A stretch of 64,000 bases of DNA from Polyangia bacterium (GCA_030430565.1 JAUIKS010000025.1:1-64000); one strand, 5' to 3'; positions 8,662-18,173 are shown, counted from the stretch's first letter. The notes: generated by a model from the sequence alone, not told the origin. A program made the numbers and translations.

Positions 8662-9504
8662 ATGTCGGTCTTTGATCTCTCATCCCCGGAGCTGTGGACG
8701 AAGATCAGCGAGCTCCTCGATGAGGACGCGGAGCACGTGTGCGTGATGCCGATGACCACCGTCATCAAGCCCGTGCGCGCGACGACGGTGATCCAGACCG
8801 ACGCCGGCGTGACGGTCGCGGGCGCCCCGTGCCCGCCCGGCAGCGTCGACGTGTCGGGCGTGACCCCGGCCGCGCCGCGCGAGCCGCCCGCGACGAGCGA
8901 GGACCTCGCGCCGCCCGCGTCAGCCGCGTCACCTGGGCGTGTGGACAGGGCCGTCACCTACGGCGCGCGCGTGCGGCTTCGGTCCAGCTACGCTCCCGAG
9001 TCGCTGCTCGGCGTACAGGGGCACGTCGCCTGCGTGGAGGGGACGCGCTACGACGTCGCCGCGGGTCGATACGACGGAGAGCCCCGCGAGCGCGCGGCGG
9101 CGTGGACGGTGGTCTCGAGCGCGGGCGCGGAGGGGCCGGTGCGGTTCGGCGACATCGTTCATCTGCGCAGCGAGTTCGCCGAGGGCAGCTTCCTCGACGT
9201 CTGCGGGCGGGCGGAGTGCGCCGCGAGCACGCGCTTCAACGTCTCGACCCACGTCGAGCGCGACCGGGCGGGCAGCGGCACGGGCGCGTGGAGGATCGTC
9301 TCGGCGGCGCGCGCCGCCGAGGGGACCGTGGTGCGGGCGGGCGACGAGGTGTTGTTACACAATCAGTACGGGACCGGCAGCTACCTCGACGTGTGCCGTG
9401 AGATCGACGACGCGGGGCCGCGGTACAACGTCGTCGCGGACGCCGGACCAGGGCGAGACGGCGAGAACACGGCGACGTGGTCGTTCGAGGCGCTCGAGCG
9501 TTAA
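8662..9504 (+). CDS. Beta-trefoil-like (MIR/fascin-type) repeat protein
   Basis: A 280-residue soluble protein. The start at 8662 is chosen because AGGAG lies 7 nt upstream. Residues 1-95 are a non-repetitive head with a Pro/Ala linker. Residues about 96-280 hold three related blocks: YGARVRLRSSY...ESLLGV...AWTVVSS, FGDIVHLRSEF...SFLDVCG...AWRIVSA, and AGDEVLLHNQY...SYLDVC...TWSFEAL. The pattern (V.LRS.Y..G.YLDVCG, then W.(I/V)(V/F)S) resembles MIR or fascin-type beta-trefoil repeats, which bind carbohydrates or proteins. There is no signal peptide, so it is probably cytoplasmic. It precedes the kinase-CHAT gene pair on the same strand, with 69 bp between it and the kinase start. Confidence 0.72.
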   Translation: MSVFDLSSPELWTKISELLDEDAEHVCVMPMTTVIKPVRATTVIQTDAGVTVAGAPCPPGSVDVSGVTPAAPREPPATSEDLAPPASAASPGRVDRAVTYGARVRLRSSYAPESLLGVQGHVACVEGTRYDVAAGRYDGEPRERAAAWTVVSSAGAEGPVRFGDIVHLRSEFAEGSFLDVCGRAECAASTRFNVSTHVERDRAGSGTGAWRIVSAARAAEGTVVRAGDEVLLHNQYGTGSYLDVCREIDDAGPRYNVVADAGPGRDGENTATWSFEALER

Positions 9505-9561
9505 CAGCGAGGGGCGCGGCCGCGGGGCTCGCGGCGGGTCGCGATCGCGATCGCGCGGCCG

Positions 9562-9567
9562 TATACT
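9562..9567 (+). promoter_or_regulatory. -10-like hexamer TATACT before TPR kinase
   Basis: TATACT ends exactly 6 nt before the GTG at 9574. Confidence 0.55.
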
Positions 9568-9573
9568 CTCCCG

Positions 9574-12500
9574 GTGAGCGACCCCGCGGACTCCGGCGCG
9601 CCGGCGCGCTCCCAGCCGGCGCCCTCGGCGAGCTTGACCGACGTCACGCGCGTGTCCGCCCAGCGCCGCGCCGCGGGCGAGCGTGATGAGGTCGCGGGCG
9701 CGTTCGCGTCGACCGAGCGCGTCGCCGCGCGGCGGTCCACGCCGAGCGCGCTCGATGAGGACGCCGATGTCTACGGCCATGAGACGGTGGTCTCGGTGCG
9801 CTCGGCGAGCTCGGAGGCCTTCCCCGTGCGCGAGCTCGACCGCCGCGCCGCGCTGCGTCGCGGCGACAGCGTCGGCCGCCTCGTGATCCTGGGGACGCTC
9901 GGGGCCGGCGGCATGGGGGTGGTCTACGCCGCCTATGACCCGCAGCTCGATCGCAAGGTCGCGCTGAAGATGCTGCACACCGATCGCGCGCATCTCCGCG
10001 ACGCGCGGCTGCGGCTCGAGCGGGAGGCGCAGGCGCTCGCCAAGCTGTCCCACCCGAACATCGTGGGCGTGCACGACGTCGGGGTGCACGAGGGCTGGCT
10101 GTGGATGTCGATGGAGTTCGTCGACGGGGTGACCCTGACGAGCTGGCTGCGCGAGCGCGACCGGGGCTGGGCGGAGATCCTCGAGATCATGAAGGCCGCG
10201 ACCCAGGGGGTCTCGGCCGCCCACGAGGCGGGGCTGCTGCACCGCGACATCAAGCCGGACAACATCATGATCGGCCGGGACGAGCGCGTGCGCGTGATGG
10301 ACTTCGGGCTCGCGCGCGCGGACGCGGCGCGGGCTGAGCCGTCGTGCAGCTCGATGGCGCACGCCGAGTTTAACGCCGGGCGCAGCGCCTTCGACGCGAC
10401 GCTGACGGTCGACGGCGCGTTCATGGGCACGCCCGCGTACATGGCCCCAGAGCAATTCGCGGGGGCCGAGCTCGACGCGCGGACCGATGTCTTCTCGCTG
10501 TGCGCGACGCTGTGGCGGGCGCTCTACGGCCAGCGCGCGTTCGAGGGCGAGACGATCGATGACCTGAAGGAGTCGGTGTCGAAGGGCGAGCTGCGCGCGC
10601 CGCCGGCCGACGCGAGCGTGCCGCTCTGGCTGCGTCGCGCGCTCGAGCGCGGCCTCTCGAGCGACGCCGACGCGCGCTACCCGAGCGCCGACGCGCTGCT
10701 CGAGCGGCTGAACGACGACCCGGCGGTCCGGCGTCGTCGCCTGGCCTCGCGGGCAGGCATCGTCTCGCTGCTCGCGGGCGGCGGGGTGCTGGTCGCGGCC
10801 GGCGTCACCGCGCTCGCGTGGTGGGTTTCGGAGCGCCGCGAGCGTGCGCGCTGCGAGCGGACCGGCGCGCGCGCGCGCTGGGATGAGGAGCGCGCGCGCG
10901 AGCTGCGAGCCGCGTTCATGGCGACCGAGCTCGAGTACGCGGCGGACACGTGGGAGCGGGCGGCGGCGCGTCTCGAGGCGTGGACCGCGTCGTGGCGAGA
11001 CGCCCGCGTGCGGGCCTGCAACAGCGCGCGCGCTGGCGTTGGCGTTAGTGTCAGTGCTGCGAGCTTCGCGGAGATATGTCTCGACAGACAGGCCTGGCAG
11101 TTCGCGGGCACCGTCGAGATCCTGCGCGCCGCCGACGAGGCGCTCGTCACCCGCGCCGTCCCGATGGTCGCTGGGCTGCCGCCTGCGTCCGCGTGTGACG
11201 ACGCCGGCGCGCAGATCGCCGCCGCGGCCGCGAGCGCCAGCGAGGTCTCGGCGGAGGAGCTCAACCGCGTTCGTGAGCAGCTCGCGCTGGTGGCGGTCGA
11301 TGAGCGCGCGGGTCGCTACGAGCGCGCGCTGAGCAGGGCCGAGGCCGCGCGCGCAGAGGCCGAGGCGCTCGCGGACGAGGTCCTGCGCGCCGAGGCCCTG
11401 GCGACGCTCGGATCGGTCCAGGCCGCCAGCGGCGCGTACGAGGCGGCGGAGACGACGCTGCGCGACGCGTTCTTCCTCGCCAGCAGGATCGGTCACGACC
11501 CCATCGTCGCGTCCGCCGGCGCGTCGCTCGTGAAGGTGGTCGGCTACGATCGCGGGCGCGCCGAGCAGGGCTACGACTGGGCCGAGCACGCGCGCGCGGC
11601 GACGCGGCGCATGGGCATGGAGCCGGGGCCGCGGCTGCTGGAGTTCCTCGGCTACGCGCAGGCGGGCGCGGGCGCGTACGAGGACGCGGTGAAGAGCTTC
11701 GAGCGCGCGCTCGCGCTGCGCGTGGAGACGCTGGGGCCCGAGCACCCGGGGCTGGCCGAGACGCTGGGTGACCTCGGGGTCATGCACGCGCAGCTCGCCG
11801 ACTACGCGCGCTCGACCGAGTTCATGACGCGGGCGCTGGAGCTCAACGAGCGCGCGCTCGGGCCGAGCCACCCGGTCACGGCGCGGCACCTGTACAACTT
11901 CGGCGGCCTCGAGCGCCTGCGCGGGCGGCTCGGCCCGGCCGCGGCGCTGCTGAGGCGCGCGCGCGCGATTCAGGAGGTCTCGTTGGGCCCTGAGCACAGC
12001 GAGCTCGCCGACACCCTGCGCGAGCTCGGCCGCGTGCTGCGGCAGCAGGGGGAGCTGGAGGAGGCCCGCGCGCTGCACGAGCGCGCGCTCGCGATCGCCC
12101 TCGTCGCGCTCGGCGAGCACTCCGACACAGCGGGCTTTCGGACCGCGCTCGGCAAGACGCTCGAGCGCGCGGGCGCCCTCGACGAGGCGCTCATTCAGCA
12201 CCGCAAGGGCCTCGAGCTGCGGGAGCGCCTGCTCGGGCCGGAGCACCCCGATCTCGCGGAGTCGCTCAACAGCGTCGGGGTCGTGCTCGCGCGCGTCGGG
12301 CTGCTCGAGGAGGCGCTGCCGCGCTACCGACGCGCGCTCGAGCTCGGCGCGCGCGCGTTCGGGGAGGAGCACGCGTACCAGGCCGCGACCCTCGACAACA
12401 TCGGCGTCGCGCTCACGGAGCTGGGGCGGCCCGGTGAGGCGCTCGAGCTGCACGAGCGCGCGCTGGCGATCCGCGAGCGCGCGCTGGACCCCGGGCACCT

Positions 12501-13056
12501 CGACTTCGCCGCGTCGCGCGACTGCATCGGCCTCGCGCTCCTGCGCGCGGGGGAGGCCGCGCGCGCGGTCGCCTCGCACGAGCGGGCGCTCGTCGTGCGC
12601 GAGGCGACCGGCGGCCCTGACCATAAGCTGACTGGAGAGACACATCAGAGGCTGTCCGAGGCGCTGCGCGAGCGCGGCGAGCTCGCGGCGGCGCTGCGTC
12701 ACGGCGAGCGGGCGCTCGAGATCGCGTCGGCGACGCCCGCGGCCGCGCCGGACGTCCGCGCGCGCGCCCTCATCTCGGTCGGTCGCGCGCTCTTGGAGCT
12801 CGCGCGGCCTGGCGAGGCGAGCTCGCAGCTCGAGGACGCGGTCGCGCTCACCCGCGACCGCGCGCTCGATCCCAAGATCACGGCGGACGCGAGCTTTCAC
12901 CTCGCGCGCGCGCTGGCGCTTGACGAAGACGCGCGTGGGCGCGCGCGCGCGGTCGAGCTCGCGCGCGCGGCGGTCGAGGGCTACGCGGCGCTCGGCGTGC
13001 GCGCGGAGGCGGAGCGCGCGGACGCGGCGACATGGCTCTCGAGCCATCACGGCTAG
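9574..13056 (+). CDS. Membrane-anchored Ser/Thr protein kinase with TPR sensor region
   Basis: A 1160-residue Hanks-type kinase. The N-terminal 100 residues are a disordered Ala/Ser/Arg-rich leader. The kinase domain spans about 100-385: glycine loop LGAGGMGVVY, ATP-binding Lys in VALKML, catalytic loop HRDIKPDN (about 223-230), metal site DFGLA (about 243), and GTPAYMAPEQ in the activation segment. One transmembrane helix follows (about 394-415). The remaining 740 residues are mostly kinesin-light-chain-like TPR repeats with recurring G.EHP..A.(T/S)L..LG motifs spaced about 42 residues apart. All kinase residues expected for activity are present. The kinase domain should be cytoplasmic and the TPR part on the other side of the membrane, or tethered. 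The CHAT gene follows 77 bp downstream, which suggests a shared pathway. Start chosen from the TATACT-N6-GTG arrangement. Confidence 0.93.
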   Translation: MSDPADSGAPARSQPAPSASLTDVTRVSAQRRAAGERDEVAGAFASTERVAARRSTPSALDEDADVYGHETVVSVRSASSEAFPVRELDRRAALRRGDSVGRLVILGTLGAGGMGVVYAAYDPQLDRKVALKMLHTDRAHLRDARLRLEREAQALAKLSHPNIVGVHDVGVHEGWLWMSMEFVDGVTLTSWLRERDRGWAEILEIMKAATQGVSAAHEAGLLHRDIKPDNIMIGRDERVRVMDFGLARADAARAEPSCSSMAHAEFNAGRSAFDATLTVDGAFMGTPAYMAPEQFAGAELDARTDVFSLCATLWRALYGQRAFEGETIDDLKESVSKGELRAPPADASVPLWLRRALERGLSSDADARYPSADALLERLNDDPAVRRRRLASRAGIVSLLAGGGVLVAAGVTALAWWVSERRERARCERTGARARWDEERARELRAAFMATELEYAADTWERAAARLEAWTASWRDARVRACNSARAGVGVSVSAASFAEICLDRQAWQFAGTVEILRAADEALVTRAVPMVAGLPPASACDDAGAQIAAAAASASEVSAEELNRVREQLALVAVDERAGRYERALSRAEAARAEAEALADEVLRAEALATLGSVQAASGAYEAAETTLRDAFFLASRIGHDPIVASAGASLVKVVGYDRGRAEQGYDWAEHARAATRRMGMEPGPRLLEFLGYAQAGAGAYEDAVKSFERALALRVETLGPEHPGLAETLGDLGVMHAQLADYARSTEFMTRALELNERALGPSHPVTARHLYNFGGLERLRGRLGPAAALLRRARAIQEVSLGPEHSELADTLRELGRVLRQQGELEEARALHERALAIALVALGEHSDTAGFRTALGKTLERAGALDEALIQHRKGLELRERLLGPEHPDLAESLNSVGVVLARVGLLEEALPRYRRALELGARAFGEEHAYQAATLDNIGVALTELGRPGEALELHERALAIRERALDPGHLDFAASRDCIGLALLRAGEAARAVASHERALVVREATGGPDHKLTGETHQRLSEALRERGELAAALRHGERALEIASATPAAAPDVRARALISVGRALLELARPGEASSQLEDAVALTRDRALDPKITADASFHLARALALDEDARGRARAVELARAAVEGYAALGVRAEAERADAATWLSSHHG

Positions 13057-13076
13057 GTCTGGCGCCGCCCCTGGCC

Positions 13077-13082
13077 TACCAT
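13077..13082 (+). promoter_or_regulatory. -10-like hexamer TACCAT upstream of CHAT gene
   Basis: TACCAT sits in the 77-bp gap after the kinase gene. Transcription from it would begin near 13089 and leave a leader of about 45 nt, with a G-rich ribosome site (GCGGGGGCGA) before the ATG at 13134. The CHAT gene may thus have its own promoter as well as read-through. Confidence 0.4.
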
Positions 13083-13133
13083 GGGCGCTGACTACGGCCG
13101 CGCGTCGGCGCTGTCGCGCGCGGGGGCGACTCG

Positions 13134-16100
13134 ATGACGAATTCACAGAGAGGCGACGCGTCGCCCGCGGGTCCACGCCGCGCGCTGCTGATCTACGCGA
13201 CGCGCTCGGCGCTGCGCGGGCTCACCGACGACGGGGAGGTGCTGCGCGACGGGGATCGCGGGCCGCGAAGCTCCTGGCTGAAAGAGCATATCGCGGCTCG
13301 GGCGCACGAGCTCGGCGGCTGCCAGATCGCGCTCGAGCATCACGCCGCGCCGGGGCTCGCGGACCAGCTGCTCCGCCGCCAGCCGGGCGCGCGCGCTGTG
13401 TTTCGCGAGGGCGCGTGGCGGTCACCCGAGCACAACGAGGACGCGGCGCTCGGCGGGCTCGCGTCGTTCTTGCAATGGGCGCGTCGGGAGCTCCAGGCTG
13501 ATCAGCTCTCGCTGCTGATCCTCGGCGACGTCCTCGATGTCGAGGACGAAGACGACGCGGCGAAGATCTCGGAGCAGGCGCGCTCGCTGGCCTCCTGCTT
13601 CGGTCGGCAGAAGAACGCCCGGCCGCTGGGGCTGAAGGCGCCGGAGACGGGGAGCCGGCCGCTGGGGCTGAAGGCGCCGGAGACGGGGAGCCGGCCGCTG
13701 GGGCTGAAGGCGCCGGAGACAGGGAGCCGGCCGCTGGGGCTGAAGGCGCCGGAGACAGGGAGCCGGCCGCTGGGGCTGAAGGCGCCGGAGACAGGGAGCC
13801 GGCCGCTGGGGTTGAAGGCGCCGGAGACAGGGAGCCGACCGCTGGGGCCGAAGGAGTCTGAGCCCAGCGAGCAGCAGCTGGCGCGCGTCCTCGGCCTCGA
13901 TGACGGGGCGCGAATGTTCGCGCGCGCGCACCGAGTCATCGACGCGATCGCGGCGGCGTCGGCGGGCGCCCCGAAGCTCGCGCTGGTCGGCGCCGACGAC
14001 TCCACCCTCAGCTACGTCGGGGTCGCGCTCGAGCTCGCGCCGTACACGTCGCGCGTCGTCACGACGTCGCCCGGCCTGCCCCGCGCGACAGGTCCACTCG
14101 GTGAGTTCCTCGACTGGCTGGCGACCGGGGACGAGCGGGCCGCGCTCGCCGGCTTCAGCGAGCGCGCGGGCGTCCTCCGAGCGCGCTGCCACGCCGCGCT
14201 CGTCGAGTTCTCGCGGGGTGGAGATCGCGCCCTGGTCGCGCTGGCGCATCAGTTCGCGCACAGCGCGGCGTACTGCTCGATCGTCGACACGGCGCGCCTG
14301 AACCCGCTGCGCGCGCAGCTCGAGCGCTTCGCGGCGGCGTCGAGAGCGGAGCTCGAGCGCGCGACCGCGGACGAGCGCGAGCAGTTCTACCTGTACATCA
14401 CTCGAGCGCTGGCCGGCGTCGACGCGCGCACGATGAGCCGCGACATGCTCGAGTTCGTGGATCTGCTGTTTCAGCGGACGGGCCAAGGGATGTCGTGGAG
14501 GCCAGGCGCTGAGTACTGGGCGTCCGCGGTCGCGCTGCGCCGCGCGTTCTTGGGCTGCTTCTCGGAGTCGGTCGACGCGCGCCCCGAGTCGCTGCGAGGG
14601 GTCCGCGTGTACCTGCCGGTGCGCGCCGAGCTCCCGGTGCCCGAGGAGTACTTTCACCTGGGGATCCTGCGCGCCCCCGAGTCGCTCAAGCCGAGCGAGT
14701 GGATGCAGCTGCTCGTCGCGCTCCGGCAGGTCGCGGGCGCGCGCTCGCTCGACGAGCGCGCGCTGCGGGCCGCCGCCGCCGAGCAGCGCATGCTCTACGA
14801 CCTGACCGCGTTCTGGACGCGACGCGCGACCGCGGAGTCAGGGCCGCGCGAGGGCCCGTCGCGCGCGTCGACGATCGCCCCGCGCGAGCAGTGGGGCGTC
14901 GTGATCCACAGCTTCGTCGGCGACAGCGGCGAGCTCGTCGCGCTCGCCCAGCGGCACAACGAGGCGCCGTCGCCGGTGCGCGTCGCGCTGCTCGGCGCTA
15001 AGAACGAGCGCGGCGACTTCCTCGAGGTGATCCCCGGCGTGACGATGGTGAAGCCGCGCCCGCCCGAGCCCGACCTACGCCGCGGCGACGCCGGGCTCGT
15101 CGACGCCTTGCTCCGCAGCGTCCGCCTCTGCCACGCGCGTCGCCTGTGCGTGGTGATCCGCGGCGCCGCGGACGAGCGCGCGCCGTTCTTCTTGGGCGAG
15201 GACGAGCTCTACAGCGGTCGGCAGCAGTCGATCACCACGCTCGCCACGACGCTGAGGACCGTCCTCGATCGTCACGGCGTCGAGCGTCTCGAGCTCTTGA
15301 TCCTGCACGCGCCGCGCTCGCTGACCCTCGAGGTCGCCTACGAGTTCCGCGACGTCGCGCGGCGCCTGCTCGTCTGGCCGAGCGGCGCGGGGCAGGCCGC
15401 GCTCGACTACGACGCGCTGCTGCGCGGGCTCGCGGCCACGGTCGCGCCCGAGGGCGCGTTCTTCCAGGCGACGCTCGCGGCGCTCGCGGCCACGTCGCGG
15501 CAGCGCTCGCTCGAGGAGCTCCGCCGCGAGTGGGAGGATCGGCTGCTGCGCGAGGCGGTCGACGCCGCCGCGCGCAGCTCGGGCGGCGCGGCGCGGGCGC
15601 TCGACCTCGAGCGCGTCGAGGAGCTCTCGCGCCACCTCGACGCGGTCTGCCGGCTGCTCTTTAACCACCTCGACAAGGAAGAGGTATGGTCTTTAGTGCA
15701 GGTCGCGCTCAAGACGATCGAGCGGGGCGGGCGGCTGACGAGCTTCGTCGGCGAGCTCGGCGAGGCCGTCGCGCGCTCGGATCGCTGGCGGCCGACGCAG
15801 CGCGACGAGGGGGCGGAGATCGAGCAGATCATCGCGCAGCTCAAGACGGCGCGCGAGAGCGTCGCGCGGGCGCTGGACCAGCAATTCGGCGCGCGCGCGG
15901 ACGAGCTGCTGCTCGACTCGCGGACCGTGATGCCGCGCGACATGGCGCAGCTCCGGTTTCACCAAGAGGTGCACCTGTTCGCGCTGCTCAGCTCGTGGCG
16001 GCTGCTCAGCAGTACCGCGTCCCACAAGCTCTGGGACATCATCCGCTCGTCGCTCGCCTACACCAGCGGGCGGCAGCGCGGCGAGCTGCTGCGCAAGCTC

Positions 16101-18173
16101 GCCGACCAGCGCCACGTGGTGCGCTTCGCCTCGCTCGCGCCGCCGCCCTCGATCACGCTCTCGCTCGAGCCCGGCGTCGGGCGGGTCGACCGCGCGACCG
16201 GGCGCAGGCTCGAGCTCGACGACGACGTTCGCTACCGCGTGCGCCTGTCCTCGAGCGGCGCGGGCGCGGCCCTGGCCCAGGGCTCCTCGAGCGTGAACCC
16301 GCGGGCCATCGACGAGGCGCTCGGCGGCCTCGACATGCTGCTCGGGAACACCTCCGCGACCCAGGCCGAGTGGAACTACCTGCTCTCGCTCGGCGACAGC
16401 CTCGGCGAGGACATCGTCGGCGACCTCAGCGAGCAGCTCAAGTCGCTGCGCCGCGCGCTCGAGCGCGAGGAGGATGACCCGAGGAGCATCATCCACCTCG
16501 TGCTCCGCATCCCCCGCGAGCTCATGCGCTACCCGTGGGAGCTGATGAGCGACGGCGAGATGATGCTCGCGCGGCGCTTCGCGCTGGGCCGTCAGGTCTG
16601 GACCGACACGCCCCGCGTGATCACGCCCGAGGAGCGCGACAACACGCCGATGCGCGCGCTGATCGTCGGCGACCCCAAGCTGCTCGCGCCGTACACCGAG
16701 GACGACCAGCTCGCGGGCGCCAAGCAGGAGGCCGAGGAGGTCGCCGAGACCTTCGAACGGCTCGCGCGCGAGCTCGGTCGCGCGATGGACTTCCGGCGCG
16801 ACCGCGACGTCTTCATCGGGACCGTGCTCACGCGCTCCGCCATGCGCCGGCTGCTGCGCGACCGCGGCTACGACATCGTGCACTTCGCCGGACACGGCAT
16901 GTTCCACGCCGGTCACCCCGAGCGCAGCGCGTGGCTGCTCAGCGACGGCCCGCTGTGGGCGAGCGAGCTGCGCAACACCTTCTCCTGGTCACGCTCGCCC
17001 CCGTGGCTGATCTACGCCAACGCGTGCGAGGCCGGCATGAACGCCGACGCCGGCAGCTCGCGCTACACCGGCGACGTCTTCGGCCTCGCGACGGCCTGCA
17101 TCAACCAGGGCGTCAAGGCCTACATCGCGCCGCTGTGGCCCATCGACGATCGCTCCGCGAAGAGCATGGCGACGAGCTTCTACCGCGAGCTCGTGCTCCG
17201 TCGCGCGACCCTCGGCGCGGCGCTGTACACGGCGCGCCGCGAGACCGAGCGGATCGCCCGGGGCGGCGCGCTCGGAGACCCGCTCGGGACGTCCTCGCCG
17301 AAGACCTCAACCAGCCCGCTCGACGCCTTCGACATCAGCTGGGCGAGCATGGTCCTCTACGGCGACCCCCGGGCGCGCCTCAACGACGCGCTGGTGTCGA
17401 TGTCGCCGATCGAGAAGCGTGCGGCGAGGCCCGCCGCGCAGGCCCAGCGCGGCGCAGCGACGCCGCGCGTCGCCTCGCTCCCGCGCGAGACCAGCCCGAT
17501 CGAGCCGACACGCCCGGCGAGCCCGAGCTCCGGTCGCGCCGACGGCCCGAAGCCCGCGCCGCCGATCGTCGCCAACTGGTTGATCAACGACGGCTCCGGC
17601 GCGATCGCCTACGACAACACGAACACCGGCGCGCACGGGGCGATCCACGGGAGCGCGCGCTGGCTGGGTCGCCACCTGATCTTCGACGGCGCCTCGTGGA
17701 TCGACTGCGGCACCAAGGCCTCGCTGCGCGGCGCGGCGCCCTTCACCGTCACCGCGTGGATCAAGACCACCGCCTCCGGCACGATCATCCAGCAGCGCGA
17801 CGGCGGCTTCGACGGCGCCTACGCCCTGCGCGTAAAACCCAGCGGTCACGTGTCGTTCTTCGTCTACGGCGACGGCGCGACCCAGTTCTCGATCTCGTCG
17901 GCCGACACCGTCAACGACGGCGCGTGGCGGCACGTCGCGGCGGTCCGCGACGGTGACGAGGGCCGCGTGTACCTCGACGGCGTGCAGTCGGCGAGCGGCT
18001 CGGGACCCGCGCGCAGCCTACAGAGCAGCATCGCGGTGGCGATCGGCGCGGACGCGCGGGATCAGAGCAAGCGCTTCAGCGGGTTTATCTATGACGTGTG
18101 TGTGTTTCAGAGCGCGCTGTCGCCGGAGGAACTCGCGGCGCTCGCGTCGATCCGCCCGCTGGATCATCCCTGA
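13134..18173 (+). CDS. CHAT-domain protease-like protein with two degenerate clostripain-like modules and LamG C-terminus
   Basis: A 1679-residue soluble protein. The CHAT domain (about 1100-1400) has the caspase-clan dyad: His1254 in HFAGHG and Cys1298 in YANACEAG, so it should be an active cysteine protease. The C-terminus (about 1478-1675) is a LamG/concanavalin-like sandwich: VTAWIKTT, WRHVAAVRDG, VYLDGV. Two upstream regions look like clostripain (peptidase C11) folds without catalytic residues. In the first, the usual HG strand reads LLILGDVLDV and the DxC strand reads LVGADDS followed by ALELAPY. In the second they read CVVIRGAAD and LLILHAPRS followed by LEVAYEFRD. A 12-residue tandem repeat (164-235) is inserted in the first. 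There is no signal peptide or membrane helix. Being next to the TPR kinase suggests a phosphorylation-controlled protease, which is inference. Confidence 0.88.
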   Translation: MTNSQRGDASPAGPRRALLIYATRSALRGLTDDGEVLRDGDRGPRSSWLKEHIAARAHELGGCQIALEHHAAPGLADQLLRRQPGARAVFREGAWRSPEHNEDAALGGLASFLQWARRELQADQLSLLILGDVLDVEDEDDAAKISEQARSLASCFGRQKNARPLGLKAPETGSRPLGLKAPETGSRPLGLKAPETGSRPLGLKAPETGSRPLGLKAPETGSRPLGLKAPETGSRPLGPKESEPSEQQLARVLGLDDGARMFARAHRVIDAIAAASAGAPKLALVGADDSTLSYVGVALELAPYTSRVVTTSPGLPRATGPLGEFLDWLATGDERAALAGFSERAGVLRARCHAALVEFSRGGDRALVALAHQFAHSAAYCSIVDTARLNPLRAQLERFAAASRAELERATADEREQFYLYITRALAGVDARTMSRDMLEFVDLLFQRTGQGMSWRPGAEYWASAVALRRAFLGCFSESVDARPESLRGVRVYLPVRAELPVPEEYFHLGILRAPESLKPSEWMQLLVALRQVAGARSLDERALRAAAAEQRMLYDLTAFWTRRATAESGPREGPSRASTIAPREQWGVVIHSFVGDSGELVALAQRHNEAPSPVRVALLGAKNERGDFLEVIPGVTMVKPRPPEPDLRRGDAGLVDALLRSVRLCHARRLCVVIRGAADERAPFFLGEDELYSGRQQSITTLATTLRTVLDRHGVERLELLILHAPRSLTLEVAYEFRDVARRLLVWPSGAGQAALDYDALLRGLAATVAPEGAFFQATLAALAATSRQRSLEELRREWEDRLLREAVDAAARSSGGAARALDLERVEELSRHLDAVCRLLFNHLDKEEVWSLVQVALKTIERGGRLTSFVGELGEAVARSDRWRPTQRDEGAEIEQIIAQLKTARESVARALDQQFGARADELLLDSRTVMPRDMAQLRFHQEVHLFALLSSWRLLSSTASHKLWDIIRSSLAYTSGRQRGELLRKLADQRHVVRFASLAPPPSITLSLEPGVGRVDRATGRRLELDDDVRYRVRLSSSGAGAALAQGSSSVNPRAIDEALGGLDMLLGNTSATQAEWNYLLSLGDSLGEDIVGDLSEQLKSLRRALEREEDDPRSIIHLVLRIPRELMRYPWELMSDGEMMLARRFALGRQVWTDTPRVITPEERDNTPMRALIVGDPKLLAPYTEDDQLAGAKQEAEEVAETFERLARELGRAMDFRRDRDVFIGTVLTRSAMRRLLRDRGYDIVHFAGHGMFHAGHPERSAWLLSDGPLWASELRNTFSWSRSPPWLIYANACEAGMNADAGSSRYTGDVFGLATACINQGVKAYIAPLWPIDDRSAKSMATSFYRELVLRRATLGAALYTARRETERIARGGALGDPLGTSSPKTSTSPLDAFDISWASMVLYGDPRARLNDALVSMSPIEKRAARPAAQAQRGAATPRVASLPRETSPIEPTRPASPSSGRADGPKPAPPIVANWLINDGSGAIAYDNTNTGAHGAIHGSARWLGRHLIFDGASWIDCGTKASLRGAAPFTVTAWIKTTASGTIIQQRDGGFDGAYALRVKPSGHVSFFVYGDGATQFSISSADTVNDGAWRHVAAVRDGDEGRVYLDGVQSASGSGPARSLQSSIAVAIGADARDQSKRFSGFIYDVCVFQSALSPEELAALASIRPLDHP
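13623..13838 (+). repeat. Six 36-bp in-frame tandem repeats in CHAT gene
   Basis: Six nearly identical 36-bp copies, each encoding PLGLKAPETGSR, start at 13623, 13659, 13695, 13731, 13767 and 13803. A decayed seventh begins at 13839. Differences are single bases (ACGGGG versus ACAGGG; one GTTG). Because the unit is a multiple of three, copy-number change keeps the frame. Confidence 0.97.

Noticed and set aside
9355-13176. Very long minus-strand open frame (over 1200 codons) opposite the TPR kinase
   Set aside because: Arg/Ala/Asp/Gly/Val-rich shadow with no domain; the opposite strand has clear kinase and TPR motifs. High GC content removes stop codons from shadow frames.
13623-13838. Tandem repeats considered as a CRISPR array
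   Set aside because: There are no spacers; the units are directly adjacent, in frame and inside a gene.
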